DNA of 64,000 bases from Lamellibrachia columna (taxonomy: Eukaryota; Annelida; Polychaeta; Sabellida; Siboglinidae): NCBI GenBank assembly GCA_963662155.1, contig OY759263.1, forward strand, positions 6,109,814-6,173,813, read 5' to 3'. Below are positions 11,480-24,007 of the stretch, one piece after another. The number at the start of each line of letters is the position of its first letter. Position 1 is the stretch's first letter. The position numbers were made by a program, and so were the translations under genes. Under the pieces are notes generated by a model, which was not told where the DNA came from, ran no database searches, and saw only the letters and a program-made list of their open reading frames with translations.

Positions 11480-11765
11480 AAATTAACGTGTCGTCAGACA
11501 TTGAACTAGTCGTTTTGCTCAGTGGTTGCACATTTGACGCATCGCAAAGAAACAAAGAACCAATTGGTTTCCGGGTGACATGTCGCTATCTGTGAATGTG
11601 AATAAAACCAAGGTTACCGCCATCAATGTGAAACATAAATACAACATAATAAAGACTGCTAGTGGTGAAGTAATTGAGTAAGAAGACGACTTCCGGTATT
11701 TAGGTTTCCGGAAACGCCAAACAGACAAAGACGTTCACGGTCGCATTGCCCTAGCTAAATAACAT
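11480..11765 (+). pseudogene. RTE-like reverse transcriptase relic in copy A
   Basis: Frames read LLSGCTFDASQRNKEPIGF, then LSVNVNKTKVTAINVKHKYN followed by IIKTASGEVIE, then FRYLGF and TDKDVHGRIALAK. This order corresponds to the region after the catalytic 'FADD' box in RTE/CR1-type reverse transcriptases: 'LLS', 'N..KTKVM', 'EVIE', 'F.YLG', 'DV..RIA.A'. The FADD box itself is degraded (SDIELVVLL), a frame change separates the blocks, and a stop follows EVIE. It is non-functional. Confidence 0.65.
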
Positions 11766-12099
11766 ATAGACGTCCAAAATAGATAGGTCCCTCAGATTGT
11801 CGTTCTACGTGGCCACCTTCGAAACTGCATTGCTACGTAGAGCTTACGCCTAATACTTAAAACAGAGGTAAACAAAGAAAAACATACATAAAACTGATTT
11901 GCGAAAACCTCGATGTTGAAGTGGCTCACCTTCCATCCCAATGCATAATCCAACTTTATGAAAACAGTTCGTCAATGTCCCGGCTACGGCCGTCCAACAA
12001 TGATGATAATAGTCGTCAATTATAGTCGTCAACGTTATTACGTACGACCGAACTGGCGCTTCCAGTGTAAATAATACTACGGAAAAGTGTAACGCATTG

Positions 12100-12600
12100 T
12101 CATGCTAGACGTTTGATAAGACGTATACATGTCTGGTTTGAAAGTGTCTTTGTCTTCTCAGTCAATGCACGCACACCAGGACACCTGCAACTGCTAGCCT
12201 AGTTATCGGTGTATTCACTCACACACACACGACATACTATTCAAACTTCCAACATTGATAGTGCAGTGTAACCACATGTAGTATTTTCAAACATATTGCA
12301 CACGCCAGGCTTAAATGTTCATTTACGAACGCAGCCAGAAATCTGGCGATAAAATGCGTGGTGTTGTGAGTTATAAATATTTAACTACGTGCATACATGA
12401 CTACATGCATAAACGACTGCACTAGTTATTTCCAGTTCATCTGCCGTTACATCTACCTGCGTGTGTCGATTAATGAGGTGCGTGGGATCTTGCTCAATCC
12501 TGTACAGGCGCACAATGTACAGGCGCACAATGGAATAATGTTATAACAGCCGTCGGTCTTCGTTTTAAAACTTACTTTCTTTGACAAACGCATAGAGGCT
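12100..12600. other. duplicated intergenic DNA, no gene seen
   Basis: Part of segmental duplication copy A. It contains only a short ACAC run (12221-12231) and a duplicated 12-bp word (caggcgcacaatg at 12505 and 12520). No coding signal is seen. Confidence 0.5.
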
Positions 12601-12787
12601 GACTGACGTTGCAAGTCCATTTTCTCGAATGTATATCTGCGTTCACGAAAAAAGGTATGCGCTTATATAACGCGGTATCCAGTCCTTTGGACTGTTCAAA
12701 ACGCTTTACACTTCACCCATTGCAGACCTGTTCATTCCAACGCCATCTCGACTTCTCTGGGAGACAATTAGCCACGCTGCAATTACT

Positions 12788-12931
12788 GGCGGGCGGGCGG
12801 GCGGGCGGGCGGGCGGGCGGGCGGGCGGGCGGGCGGGCGGGCGGGCGGGCGGGCGGGCGGGCGGGCGGGCGGGCGGGCGGGCGGGCGGGCGGGCGGGCGG
12901 GCGGGCGGGCGGGCGGGCGGGCGGGCGGGCG
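12788..12931 (+). repeat. (GGCG)n tetranucleotide tract, about 36 perfect copies
   Basis: This is an uninterrupted GGCG/GGGC repeat of about 144 bp. The G-runs of three every four bases could in principle form G-quadruplexes. It is extremely GC-rich inside otherwise AT-rich DNA. The apparent Ala-Gly-Gly-Arg and Pro-Pro-Ala-Arg frames are repeat artefacts. Confidence 0.95.
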
Positions 12932-13106
12932 TTTTAACAAGTAATTAGTTACTTTTTAGTATTTTAGTAACTCATACATAGTGTGTACCTGTACAGTGAA
13001 CTGTGTCGCAAAATTGCTGCTGGTCGACCAGGCGTGACGGTAACAACAGGACCACTGCACAGCCATTCATGATCACATACAATAGAACCGATCTACTGCA
13101 GATTAG

Positions 13107-13970
13107 ATGCTCTGTTGGATTTTACTTTGCACTAGACGCTTGTGTGTCACCACTTGGACTCGCAGTGGCTGTAGGGCAGGAAGGTTAAAGAAAAGACCCA
13201 TTGCTGTACTGATCAACACTCGCCCCACGCCATCGTTTATCGTGAGACGCAAAATCTGTACACAGAATCTCATCCGACTTGTCAACACACCATCATGTCG
13301 GACATGTCGATCCAACGCTCAATTCTATGCCATCAATGCTCAATCTATCCGCAATAAAGAAAGTGAATTTACTGAGTTAGACATTGAAAACAACGTAGAC
13401 ATATTTGCTGTGTGCGAAACGTGGCTGAAACCAGAAGATAACGTGATATCGGTGACGTAACACCAACAGGATACAGTTTCAAGCCAGTTCCTCGCTCTGC
13501 ACCAAAGCGAGGCGGTGTTATCGCTCTGTTGTACAAGACATGATTTAATGTGCGTTTAACAGACATGGCCCTAACTCCAAAGTCATTTGAGTTATTGTCA
13601 GCGGAGTTCATCAGCTCAACTATATCTCTATGTCTGGTCATTCTCTATCGCCCACAGCAAAAATCTACAAGCTGTTTTTTCAGTTAATTCCTCGAAGAAT
13701 TCACTCTATTGACTGACAACATTCTACTTAGTCCAATGCCTCTTATTTTCGCATGTGATTTCAAATTTCATGTTGATGATCCGTGTGACAACAGTGCCAA
13801 CGCATTATCTAGTCTCCTATTCAGTAGTGGACTACAACAACATGTCCACAGTGCTACTCACAGGAAAGGTCACACTTTGGACCTCCTGGTTACTCGAGAA
13901 TCTGATCCACCTGCCATCGATGATCTTAGCATCACTGGGAATATCCGATCATTATGCGATTATGGGAAAA
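13107..13970 (+). pseudogene. L2-like LINE ORF2 N-terminal/endonuclease relic
   Basis: Frame 3 reads SGCRAGRLKKRPI near 13158, a block that precedes the endonuclease in L2-type ORF2. It continues INAQSIRNK and ETWLKPEDN (near 13330-13440), the first blocks of the APE-type endonuclease. After a frameshift near 13440, frame 2 continues GDVTPTGYSF, KRGGVIALLYK, ILYRP, then CDFKFHVDDPCD, QHVHSATHRKGHTLDLLVTRE. A second frameshift near 13930 gives SDHYAI. In-frame stops lie at 13541 (TGA) and 13685 (TAA). The usual catalytic GDFN is CDFK here, so the conserved Asn is lost, while the SDH histidine remains. The reading ends where the hexamer tract begins. Confidence 0.85.
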
Positions 13971-13974
13971 GCTA

Positions 13975-15290
13975 CAGCCACTGCCACAGCCACAGCCACT
14001 GCCACTACAATTTCCAATGCCACAGCCACAACCACTGCCAATGCCACTGCCTCTGCCGTAGCCGCCGTAGCCACAGCCACTGCCATTGTCACTGCCGCGG
14101 TCAGTGGCTGTGGCAGTAGCAATTGCAGTGGCTGTGGCTGTTGCAGTGGCAATGACTGTGTCACTGTCACTACCACTGCCACTGCCACTGCCACAACCAC
14201 AGCCACTGCCACTGCCGCAGCAACTGCCACTGCAACAGCTACTGTCACTGCCACTGCCACAGCTACTGCCAATGCCAAAGCCACTGGCGCTGCCGCTGCC
14301 TCTGTCACTGTCACTGCCCCAGCCACTGCCCCAGCTACTGTCACTGCCCCAGCCACTGTCACTGCCGCGGTCAGTGGCTGAGGCAATTCCAATGGCACTG
14401 GCAGTGACTGTGGCAGATGCTGTGATTGTGGCAGTGGCAGTGGCAGTGGCTGCGGCAGTGGCTATGGCAATGGCTGTGGCAGTAGTAGTGGATGGGGCAG
14501 GCAGTGGCAGTGACTATGGTAGTGGCAGCGGAAGTGGCAGTGGCTGTGGCAGTGACTGGGGCAGTGGCAGCGGCAGTGACTGTTGTAGTGGCAGTGGAAA
14601 TGACTATGGTATTGGCAGTGGCAGTGGCTGTGGCAGTGGCATTGGTTGTGACAGTGGCATTGGCTTTGGCTGTAGCAGTTGCTGTGGCTGTGGCAATAGT
14701 TGTGGCAATGGCTGTAGCAGTGGTTGTGTCTGTGGCTGTGGAAGTGAATGTGGCAATGGCTGTGGAAGTGGAAGTGGCAGTGGCAGTGGATGGGGTAGTG
14801 GCAGTGGCTGTTCAGTGACTATGTCAGTGGATGTGGCAGTAGATGTGGTAGTGGTTGTGGCAGTTGCAGTGGCATTGACTGTGGCAATGACAATGGCAAT
14901 GGCTGTGGATGTGGCAGTGGCTGTAGCATTGGTTGTGGCAGTGGCTGTGGTAATTGTAGTGGCAATGGCAGTGGCCGTGGCAATGGGAGTGGCAGTGGTT
15001 GTAGCACTAGCAGTGGCAATGGTTGTGGTTGTGGTTGTGGCAGTGGTTGTTGCAGTGGCAGCGGCAGTGGTTGTGGCATTGGCAGTAGCAGTAACAGTAA
15101 CAGTAGCAGTAGTAGTAGCAATGGCAGTGGTTGTTGCAGTAGCAGTGGCATTGGCTGTGGCAGCGGCAGTGGCAGTGATTGTGACGCCAGTTGTTGCCGT
15201 GGCTGTGGCAGTGGCAGTGGCAGTGGCAGTTGTAGTGGCAGTGGCAGTTGCAGTGGCTGTGGCTGTGGCAGTGGCAATGGCAGTATTGAT
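13975..15290. repeat. hexamer minisatellite with three strand reversals
   Basis: About 1.3 kb of the same six-base repeat family as 6242-6680. It reads CCACTG/CCACAG at 13975-14097, GTGGCA/GTGGCT at 14101-14160, CCACTG again at 14161-14366, then GTGGC to the end. Two of the reversal points (14095-14100 and 14365-14370) are a CCGCGG palindrome in identical flanking sequence, gtcactgccgcggtcagtgg. Complementary arms could fold into hairpins. Long Ala/Val/Thr/Pro-rich open frames on both strands are repeat artefacts. Confidence 0.9.
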
Positions 15291-15299
15291 AGTCAACAT

Positions 15300-15857
15300 A
15301 TATGTATCTAAATTAGAACATGTATCAATCAGTACATTTTATTTGTTACCACATCACTGCACAACACTATATTATTTAAGCAAACGTTCTGTGCGCTATG
15401 TACGTCATAAAGAAACCTTTGGCAGGAAATGTACATGTCTACCGCCTGTGAACGTACGAGATATAAAATAATATTAATTATATAAAATTGCATCAATAAT
15501 GTAAATAGGAATTGTTGTCTCCACCGCAAATATTTTGGCTCGGGGTAAACGAATTCCGCTTAGCTTCCTATTCTTTGATGATAAGGCACGGTAGTTGGGA
15601 CATTATATACGCCTTCTTGATTAAATCGGTAGACTGTGGGCTATCATTAGTCATGCGGAAGTTGAGAAAATTGGCTACGTCGTCTCGCCACCGGAATAAG
15701 CAGCACACATGGAACTCAAACTGGCTGCACCTAACACAACTGGCAGGATACCTGGCATATGAGATCGAATACTTGAAAATGTTTTGTCTACGTCTGTCGC
15801 ACGTTAGACAACTCAACATTACAAGAACATATCACTAGGTGTAGAAATCACAAACAA
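15300..15857 (+). repeat. dispersed duplicated segment, copy 2 (pairs with 6681-7330)
   Basis: This is co-linear with copy 1 from atgtatcaatcagtacat to the reverse transcriptase trace GVEITN (15838-15857). It is cut there by the antisense CR1 whose 3' end starts at 15858. Copy 1 continues through the same point without that insertion, so the CR1 inserted after the two copies separated or was never in copy 1. Confidence 0.8.
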
Positions 15858-15939
15858 GATTGCCATCAAAGGCAAAGGCCCAGATGGCAAGTGGACAAGG
15901 AAGCCATTGGCTTTCCGACAGTCCAACATTTTAAATATA

Positions 15940-16139
15940 TGTGTAATCCGCCCTCCTGAGATATGTGTCAACGTTGTTTTTAAGCATATTCACGCTGCTA
16001 GCATTTACACAATCTGTTGATAATTTGTTCCATTCATTGATTGTCCTCTATTAGAACGAGTACTTCCTGATATCCAATCTACACTGATCATGTACTAATA
16101 TTACCTTATGTACTCTAGTTGTATTATCTTTCTTGAGTG
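15940..16139 (-). pseudogene. CR1 ORF2 C-terminal end
   Basis: The minus strand reads VHDQCRLDIRKYSF, then TINEWNKLSTDCVNASSVNM and ends YLRRADYTYI plus stop near 15940. This matches the last segment of CR1 ORF2 ('RLDIRKYSFSQR', 'EWN.LS', 'YLRRAGY'). A frame change near 16055 separates the first block from the second. The nested CR1 at 7995-8070 has the same final block (CVNANTVNM, RAGYT). Confidence 0.8.
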
Positions 16140-16380
16140 AGAAAACATACTGCCACCCATGATTCGGTTATACCAATTATGTGAAGGTTAATATCTTTCA
16201 CCATAATGTTTAATTTGTTTTTTTTATTTACTATGCTCCTTGCATTTAGACACACACATTTAAACCCAGTTTCAGGAATGTTTTCCGGACATTGTGTTAC
16301 TGGTTTGTGTGTACTTGTTGCCTCTTGTCCTGTTTGAGGCACCTCTAAGTAACCTCCCTGCGCTTCTAGTTTAAACAATG
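16140..16380 (-). pseudogene. CR1 ORF2 N-terminal endonuclease start
   Basis: The frame reads PETGFKCVCLNARSIVNK and then DINLHIIGITESWV, the first conserved block of the CR1 apurinic-like endonuclease ('LNARSI.NK', 'IIGITESW'). The match stops just after ESWV near 16145, and the next residues belong to the far C-terminal end of ORF2. This marks an internal deletion of the element. Confidence 0.85.
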
Positions 16381-16990
16381 CTAGCTACCAAAAATATTTT
16401 GTATACTTCCCATGCTACTTTCTACTGCTGCTGATAGTTCATGAGCAAACACTGCTGCACCCTTTCCACTAAGATGAAGCCCATCCCTCATGTACACATC
16501 AGCCCTCCCAACAAAACATCCCCACAAATCCACAAATCCAACTTCCTCTTCCCTACATAGTTGCTGAACTAACGTGTTAATTGCCATCCTCCGGCAGTTT
16601 CGATATCCCTGTCCTCTGCTTCCCATTACCGGTAGAATCCCTGACATAATTATTTGTATGCTTAGCTCTTTTAACTAACTGCCTGTATTTCCTAAGTGTG
16701 GCAGTTGTATCATCCCTCTCTGCGTTGTTAGTCCCTACGTGTACTAAAATAGAACCTCCCTTGCCCGGACTCACAGTTGTTTTCACCCTCTCTGTGGAAG
16801 CCTCTATTTTTGCCTCTGGAATGCAAACCACCACGTCCTCCTCCTTGTTTAGTGCTCTGTCAGTCTTCCTGACTATCGAATCCCCCACAAACACCCTCGC
16901 TCTCCACCTCACCCCTTCTATCACTACCTCAAAGTAGCTCTTGCGTCGGATCCCTTCCGTAGCATTCTGTTCTGCAGTCGTGTCACCAGG
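16381..16990 (-). pseudogene. CR1 ORF1 esterase (SGNH hydrolase-like) domain, frameshifted
   Basis: The domain reads FEVVIEGVRWRARVFVGDSI, with the block-I serine at about 16876-16885, then VHVGTNNAERD (about 16720-16745), SGILPVMGSRGQGYRNCRRM and GFVDLWGCFVGRAD, and ends RDGLHLSGKG (about 16469-16491). GDS, the G-N pair and the D-x-x-H pair are the usual blocks of SGNH hydrolases and are characteristic of CR1-type ORF1 proteins. All key residues survive, but the reading switches frame between about 16577 and 16650, so the protein is broken. Upstream it remains open through an Arg/Glu-rich linker (about 17070-17240). In living elements this domain is part of the RNA-binding ORF1 product. Confidence 0.85.
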
Positions 16991-17069
16991 CAGCAGGTTG
17001 TCCATCTCCCTCTCAACCATCAACATGTCACCTTTCCCTCCAGTCTCCTGGCTATAGAGCCTTCGCTCC

Positions 17070-17240
17070 TGGTGCCTTCGCTCCAGCAGCCTTCCCTCCC
17101 GTCTCCTCCCCTCACTTCTCTTCCCCTCCCGTCTCCTCCCCTCCCGTCTCCTTCGCTCCAGTCCCCTTCGCTCCCGTCTCCTTCCATCTCGTCTTCTTCC
17201 CTCCCGTCTCAATCCATCCGTCTCCTTCGTTCTCATCGTC
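17070..17240 (-). repeat. purine/pyrimidine-skewed minisatellite in the CR1 ORF1 linker
   Basis: The plus strand is almost all pyrimidine, with recurring words cctcccgtctcc and ccttcgctcc spaced 10 or 15 bp apart. On the minus strand it codes for a run of Glu-Gly-Arg-Arg-Arg-type units. The strong strand asymmetry could favour triplex structure. Confidence 0.75.
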
Positions 17241-17370
17241 TTCCGCCCCATTTCCTTACATCCAGTCTCCTTCCGTCCTGTCTTATTTCGTACTATTGAT
17301 GGCAGTGGTGTCTCCGTTAAAACTGCCCTGATAATATCACATTCCCTGCTGCAGATATCATTTAGGAGTG

Positions 17371-17993
<623 letters not shown>

Positions 17994-18179
17994 TTGCATG
18001 CGGTTGGTGTGTGCAGTGTGTGTGTTTTCACGAAGCGTCTCTGGAGAGATACAATGTTACCATAATGTAGCTAGTGTTTGTTTGTTATGCTATGTATACA
18101 CGCTATCTATCCAGAAACACCTCTATGGGGTACACACTCTAATGACTTGAGATGTACTCAAAATTGCTGCATATACCCA

Positions 18180-18967
18180 TCGGCAAATGTGTAGGCATTA
18201 TTATTATGTTTACGATGACATAGAAATTAAACAATTCCACGGTTGAAACTTCCGCTACAGCCTTTTCGAAATTGTAACCCACACCTCTCGAGGACCCGTT
18301 GGGATGGTTCCACATTCGACCCCAGCCCCTTGTCCGTTAAAAGGGCCCCCTGGTTCATCTTGCAAAGTTTCGTCCGGATCTGCCCACAAATCCTTAGATT
18401 TATATGTTAGATACAGTTAAAAAAAATTTTTTTGAGATGTTGGCTACGTACAGGTAACACAATTGTTCTTGTAGAGTTGGTTTAATGTACACGACACTAT
18501 AATAATTTATAAATGCAGCGTGTTAACACATATTTACGCCATTACATGTTTTGGACGCTGTGAAACATGCTTGAAGTAGGCATGCTGGCCGAAAGATAAC
18601 ACCGATTGTATCTTTTCAAACTTCAAGCAGTAGAAGAAAACTTCCTCCGCTCTCTCGTTTACCTAATACACTCCTTAAAATGTTGACGTTCAATACACTT
18701 CTCAAAATACAGCCGTCATTCTCACGGTATCGGGATCATAATCTCACGACACGTAGATGAAATCAACGTATCTTGGTGTGCTAAGCCTTCGGTTATGTAG
18801 GTTGCTTATTCAGCATTGTAACGTTCAATCAATCTAACTGATTAATGGTGAACAGTTATTTCCACATTAGCAAAAGAGTCAAAATTACTGTTACTTATTA
18901 CACTGAAGGGATAGTAGTAGCTTGTTAAAGTTCGGTGAGTTTTATATAGAATTATATATTTTTCCAA
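18180..18967 (+). repeat. segmental duplication, partial copy B
   Basis: Matches 10408-11135 and 19706-20475. It ends abruptly at the tandem-duplication junction at 18967, so it is a by-product of that event. Confidence 0.85.
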
Positions 18968-18968
18968 A

Positions 18969-20475
<1,507 letters not shown>

Positions 20476-20844
20476 TTTCCAAACTAAATGCACTGTGGCT
20501 GACTTACTTTTGATGACATTGACATGAATCATAAAGTTATCCAGTTGAACACAAACTGTTTGAATTGATAGCATAATTAGTGTATTATGTGATATCGTAA
20601 TCATGATTCGCAAGTAAATGAGGCGTGATAATATAAAATAGGGTTTGTCCAAGATGGTTTACAGTGTTAATACTTCAACGAGCTTCTCAATAATCTAGTA
20701 TTCGCATGCAGCACATATCTCCCGTCAAGTCGTTATGCTCTAATTTTTATCACAAAGCCGGACGCGTTGACGTATTTAGACGCCTAACTATCAATACATC
20801 AAATGTAGAACCATAGTCGCCGTTCACAATATCATTGGAACGTC

Positions 20845-21115
20845 AAATTGACGTGTCGTCAGACTTTGAACTAGTCATTTTGCTCAGTGGTTGTACATTT
20901 GACGCATCGCAAAGAAACAAAGAACCAATTGGTTTCCGGATGATATGTCGCTATCTATGAATGTGAATACAAACAAGGTTATCGCCATCAATATGAAACA
21001 TAAATACAACATAATAAAGACTGCTACTGGTGACGTAATTGAGTAAGTAGACGACTTCCGGTATTTAGGTTCCCGGAAACGCCAAACAGACAAAGACGTT
21101 CACCGTCGCATTGCC
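20845..21115 (+). pseudogene. RTE-like reverse transcriptase relic in copy C
   Basis: Same relic as in copy A: LLSGCTFDASQRNKEPIGF, then LSMNVNTNKVIAIN, IIKTATGDVIE followed by a stop, FRYLGS and TDKDVHRRIAL. The shared frame change and shared stop after 'VIE' show the gene was already dead before the duplication. Confidence 0.65.
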
Positions 21116-21962
21116 CTAACAAAATAGATAGGTCCTTCAGATTTTCTTTCTACGTGGTCACCTTCGAAAGTACATTGCTAATACTTAAAACAAAGGTAAA
21201 AACATACATAAAACATAAAAGTGATCTGTGACAACCTCAACGTTGAAGTGCCTCACCTTCTATCCCAATGCATAATCCAACTTTATGAAAACAGTTCGTC
21301 AATGTTCCGGCTACGGCCGTCCAACGATGATGATAATAGTCGTCAATTATAGTCGTCAACGTTATTACGTACGACCAAACTGGCGCTTCCAGTGTAAATG
21401 ATACTACGGAAAAGTGTCACGCATTGTCATGCTAGACGTTTGATAAGACGTATACATGTCTGGTTTGAAAGTGTCTTTGTCTTCTCAGTCAATGCACGCA
21501 CACCAGGACACCTGCAACTGCTAGTCTAGTTATCGGTGTATTCACTCACACACACACGACATACTATTCAATCTTCTAACATTGATAGTGCAGTGTAACC
21601 ACATGTAGTATTTTCAAACACCTTGCACACGCCAGGCTTAAATGCTCATTTACGAACGCAGCCAGAAATCTGACGATAAAAAGCATGGTGTTGTGATTCA
21701 TAAATATATAACTACACACATACACGACTGCACTAGTTACTTCCAGTTCATCTGCCGTTACATCTACCTGCGTGTGTCGATAAGTGGGGTGCGTGTGATC
21801 TTGCTCAATCCTGGCCGGTCACACAATGTTTAGTGGAATAAGGTTATAACAGCCGTCGGTCTTCGTTTAAAATAACTTACTGTCTTCGGCAGAAGCATAG
21901 AGGTTGATTGATGTTGCTAAACCATTTTCTCGAAGGTATGTCTGCGTTCACGAAAAAGGCAC

Positions 21963-22494
21963 GCCCCACTTTGCGCACCACTAAAATGGGGGTTGGTGGG
22001 GGCTGATTAGGCAGTTGACTATCAATGAGCTACAACAAGGAAATTGTATCACATGAAATAACTGGACTTTTGTATGATAAAACGGTCACCTAATACAATA
22101 CGTCTATCGTTCAATATATGGAGATTCTCAGTGGCATATCTAGAATTTCTGAAACGAGAGACAACGGGACAAGCTTAGTCACACTATTAATTTGGCATGT
22201 TACTAAGATATTATACGATATACGAAACTATTTCCAAAGCCAAAGGAGCATGACCCAATGCCCTCCCATAAACACGCCACTGGAGGTTCTGTATAATACC
22301 TATGACAACTGCTGGAATAATCGCAATAGCAATAGCAGCACAACTAAGTATGCAGATGTGGACAAGAGCGCGGTATTGTCATTAAGAAAGTCCACCTTTA
22401 CAGCCCACGTAAAATAATTGATTTAAGCTAATCACATAATTATTGGGCATGATGTAGGTTTGCTTACAGTATAGTGATAACTGTAGTATATTAA
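21963..22494. other. intergenic DNA, no gene seen
   Basis: One open frame of 99 codons (22118-22417, +) resembles nothing I know. No repeat or RNA gene is seen. Confidence 0.45.
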
Positions 22495-22495
22495 T

Positions 22496-22832
22496 GACCG
22501 ACCGACCGACCGACCGACCGACCGACCGACCGACCGACCGACCGACCGACCGACCGACCGACCGACCGACCGACCGACCGACCGACCGACCGACCGACCG
22601 ACCGACCGACCGACCGACCGACCGACCGACCGACCGACCGACCGACCGACCGACCGACCGACCGACCGACCGACCGACCGACCGACCGACCGACCGACCG
22701 ACCGACCGACCGACCGACCGACCGACCGACCGACCGACCGACCGACCGACCGACCGACCGAACGACCGACCGAACGACCGACCGAACGACCGACCGAACG
22801 ACCCACCCACCCACCCATCGAACGAAAGAACG
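22496..22832 (+). repeat. (GACC)n tetranucleotide tract, with variant right end
   Basis: About 265 bp of perfect gacc repeat. It then shifts to alternating gaacgacc units, then cccaccca, then gaaagaac. The perfect left part with a graded right end suggests one-sided slippage growth. Long Arg-Ser-Val-Gly and Asp-Arg-Pro-Thr frames are artefacts. Confidence 0.95.
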
Positions 22833-22885
22833 AAAGAGAATCAGCCGCTTAACAGAATCAAGTTGTTCTGGCAGGAAGTGATTAC

Positions 22886-22905
22886 ATTAAGCGGTGTCCA
22901 CTGTA
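22886..22905 (-). mobile_element. possible pogo/Tigger-type terminal repeat remnant, second copy
   Basis: The 20-nt string attaagcggtgtccactgta differs by one base from 534-553. Read on the minus strand it starts TA-CAGTGGACACCGC. No matching opposite end is seen within the window. Confidence 0.3.
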
Positions 22906-23384
22906 TTGACAACAGTTGAAGTTACGCACTCGATCGCAGGGTGTCCATTTGTTGTCGCGACCAGTGAACGTTGGCCTAGAAAGATCAGCGAGAGTATGTC
23001 GTACTATTCACTAACCATCTCAAATGTGTTTTGGATGTTGAAAATTCCTGTTTACACTATGCGTAGATTGAACAACATGTATTTGTGTTGGTAAGGCTTC
23101 CATCTCAAACCCTTCTTGATCATCCTAACAAGTGTAGTATCGGTGGTTTGCATAACGTGGCCTTTCATATACATGTAAAATTGGGAATCAAAATTCCACT
23201 TGATCCTTAGTCAGCAGGCGACCGCCTAAGACGCCAGATATAAGTTACTTATCGCCAGTCGCGCACACACAAATACCCTCATACACAGCCACGCGATAAG
23301 GAGTAGATAAAACGTCCTTTGTTGCGATTCAGTGGAACGCGCTAATAACTAACTAAAATACATGTTCATAAAAAGTGTCTTAAT
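22906..23384. other. intergenic DNA, no gene seen
   Basis: Nothing recognisable apart from ordinary AT-rich sequence. Confidence 0.45.
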
Positions 23385-23850
23385 TCACAGTTGTGCCTAT
23401 GTGGAAGTATGCACACTCAAATGGGTAGGTTTTCAGTAGATTATCAAGTTTAGTCAGTGTATCTGCTTGTCTTATATATTCCGGCAATGCGTTCCATAGT
23501 GTCGGTCCGGACACCGAGAACGCCCGTCTGCCGTAGCCCTCCAGTTTGTAGCGCGGAACAGCCAGCAGACGCAGATCAGCAGGTCGAAGGTTGGGTGGGT
23601 AGGTGAATACCCACTGAGTGTCAGTGGATCAGTTATCTATCCTGGTGCAAGAGTTATGTGCTGGTGCTTTCGCTGTGTCACGATCATTCTGGCTGTAGAA
23701 TTCTGCAGCATCTGTAGCTTGATCATAAGTGCCTCAGTAGTGCCGTACAACACATCACTGCCGCTGTTCGATCGCGATCTCACCAGGGCGTGGACTTGTT
23801 CGAATTATTTGTATAAGCAACGTGCTTATCAGACGGCACATCGACTTCAA
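23385..23850 (-). pseudogene. L2/CR1-type LINE reverse transcriptase C-terminal relic, minus strand
   Basis: The minus strand reads SDVLYGTTEALMIKLQMLQN and then STARMIVTQRKHQHITLAP (about 23850-23660). After a break it continues LRPADLRLLAVPRYKLEGYG, RRAFSVSGPTLWNALPEYIR and DTLTKLDNLLKTYPFECAYF (about 23590-23390). These are the thumb and C-terminal blocks of L2/CR1-type ORF2 ('LQ..QN.AAR', 'L.VPR....YG.RAFS...P.LWN.LP..IR'). About 60 bp between the two parts are out of frame. The element is related to the one that founded the satellite, but its counterpart of the satellite unit is single copy. Confidence 0.85.
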
Positions 23851-23950
23851 CAATAAGTTACGTACCTCTCAAATAGCTATCTATCTGTCATGAAAAATCA
23901 CCCAAATGCACTACAGAAACCACGCCAACATCACCGTTAAGAAACCTCTG

Positions 23951-24007
23951 ATTTCAACACTGACTCAACTCCATTGACCCAACTCCACGGAGTTGGTTCA
24001 GTGTTGC
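23951..24007. repeat. inverted repeat hairpin with direct-repeat word
   Basis: The sequence aacactgactcaactcc (23956-23972) pairs with ggagttggttcagtgtt (23989-24005) at 15 of 17 positions, with a 16-nt loop. Inside, ccaactccacggagttgg is a smaller alternative hairpin. Confidence 0.75.

Larger units (their letters stand above)
10408..12655 (+). repeat. segmental duplication, copy A (pairs with 19706-21962)
   Basis: Co-linear similarity runs from cggcaaatgtgtaggcat (10413) to gtctgcgttcacgaaaaa-type sequence near 12650. Strong stretches include caatacacttctcaaaatac, ctgataaatggtgaacaaag, tttgacgcatcgcaaagaaa and gtcaatgcacgcacaccagg. Small indels are scattered throughout. A partial third copy sits at 18180-18967. 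No intact gene is inside; the coding traces are the reverse transcriptase relic at 11480-11765. Confidence 0.9.
15858..17345 (-). mobile_element. internally deleted CR1-like LINE, minus strand
   Basis: Read on the minus strand from right to left there are a basic linker, an esterase-type ORF1, the start of the endonuclease, and then directly the last part of the reverse transcriptase ORF and the 3' end. Most of ORF2, including the rest of the endonuclease and the reverse transcriptase core, is absent, with the junction near 16140. The 3' end (15858-15905) matches the nested CR1 near 8100-8155. The right side merges into a (CA)n tract and has been tandemly duplicated, so the true 5' end is unclear. 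It sits inside copy 2 of the dispersed segment. Confidence 0.8.

Noticed and set aside
11519..11728. Minus-strand 69-codon hydrophobic open frame, also at 20884-21093
   Set aside because: It is the antisense shadow of the plus-strand RTE-like reverse transcriptase relic, which accounts for its conservation in both duplicates.
12788..12931. CpG-island promoter
   Set aside because: CpG density here comes solely from a simple GGCG repeat, with no gene start downstream other than a dead LINE relic.
14604..15299. Threonine/alanine mucin-like gene on the minus strand
   Set aside because: Period-six repeat shadow with no signal peptide or unique sequence.
13755..15471. Long Ala/Val/Ser/Gly-rich proteins on both strands
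   Set aside because: Six-base repeat period gives open frames on both strands; there is no non-repeat coding extension except the LINE relic at the left.
22382..22919. Arg-Ser-Val-Gly and Asp-Arg-Pro-Thr repeat proteins
   Set aside because: Artefacts of the (GACC)n tetranucleotide tract.
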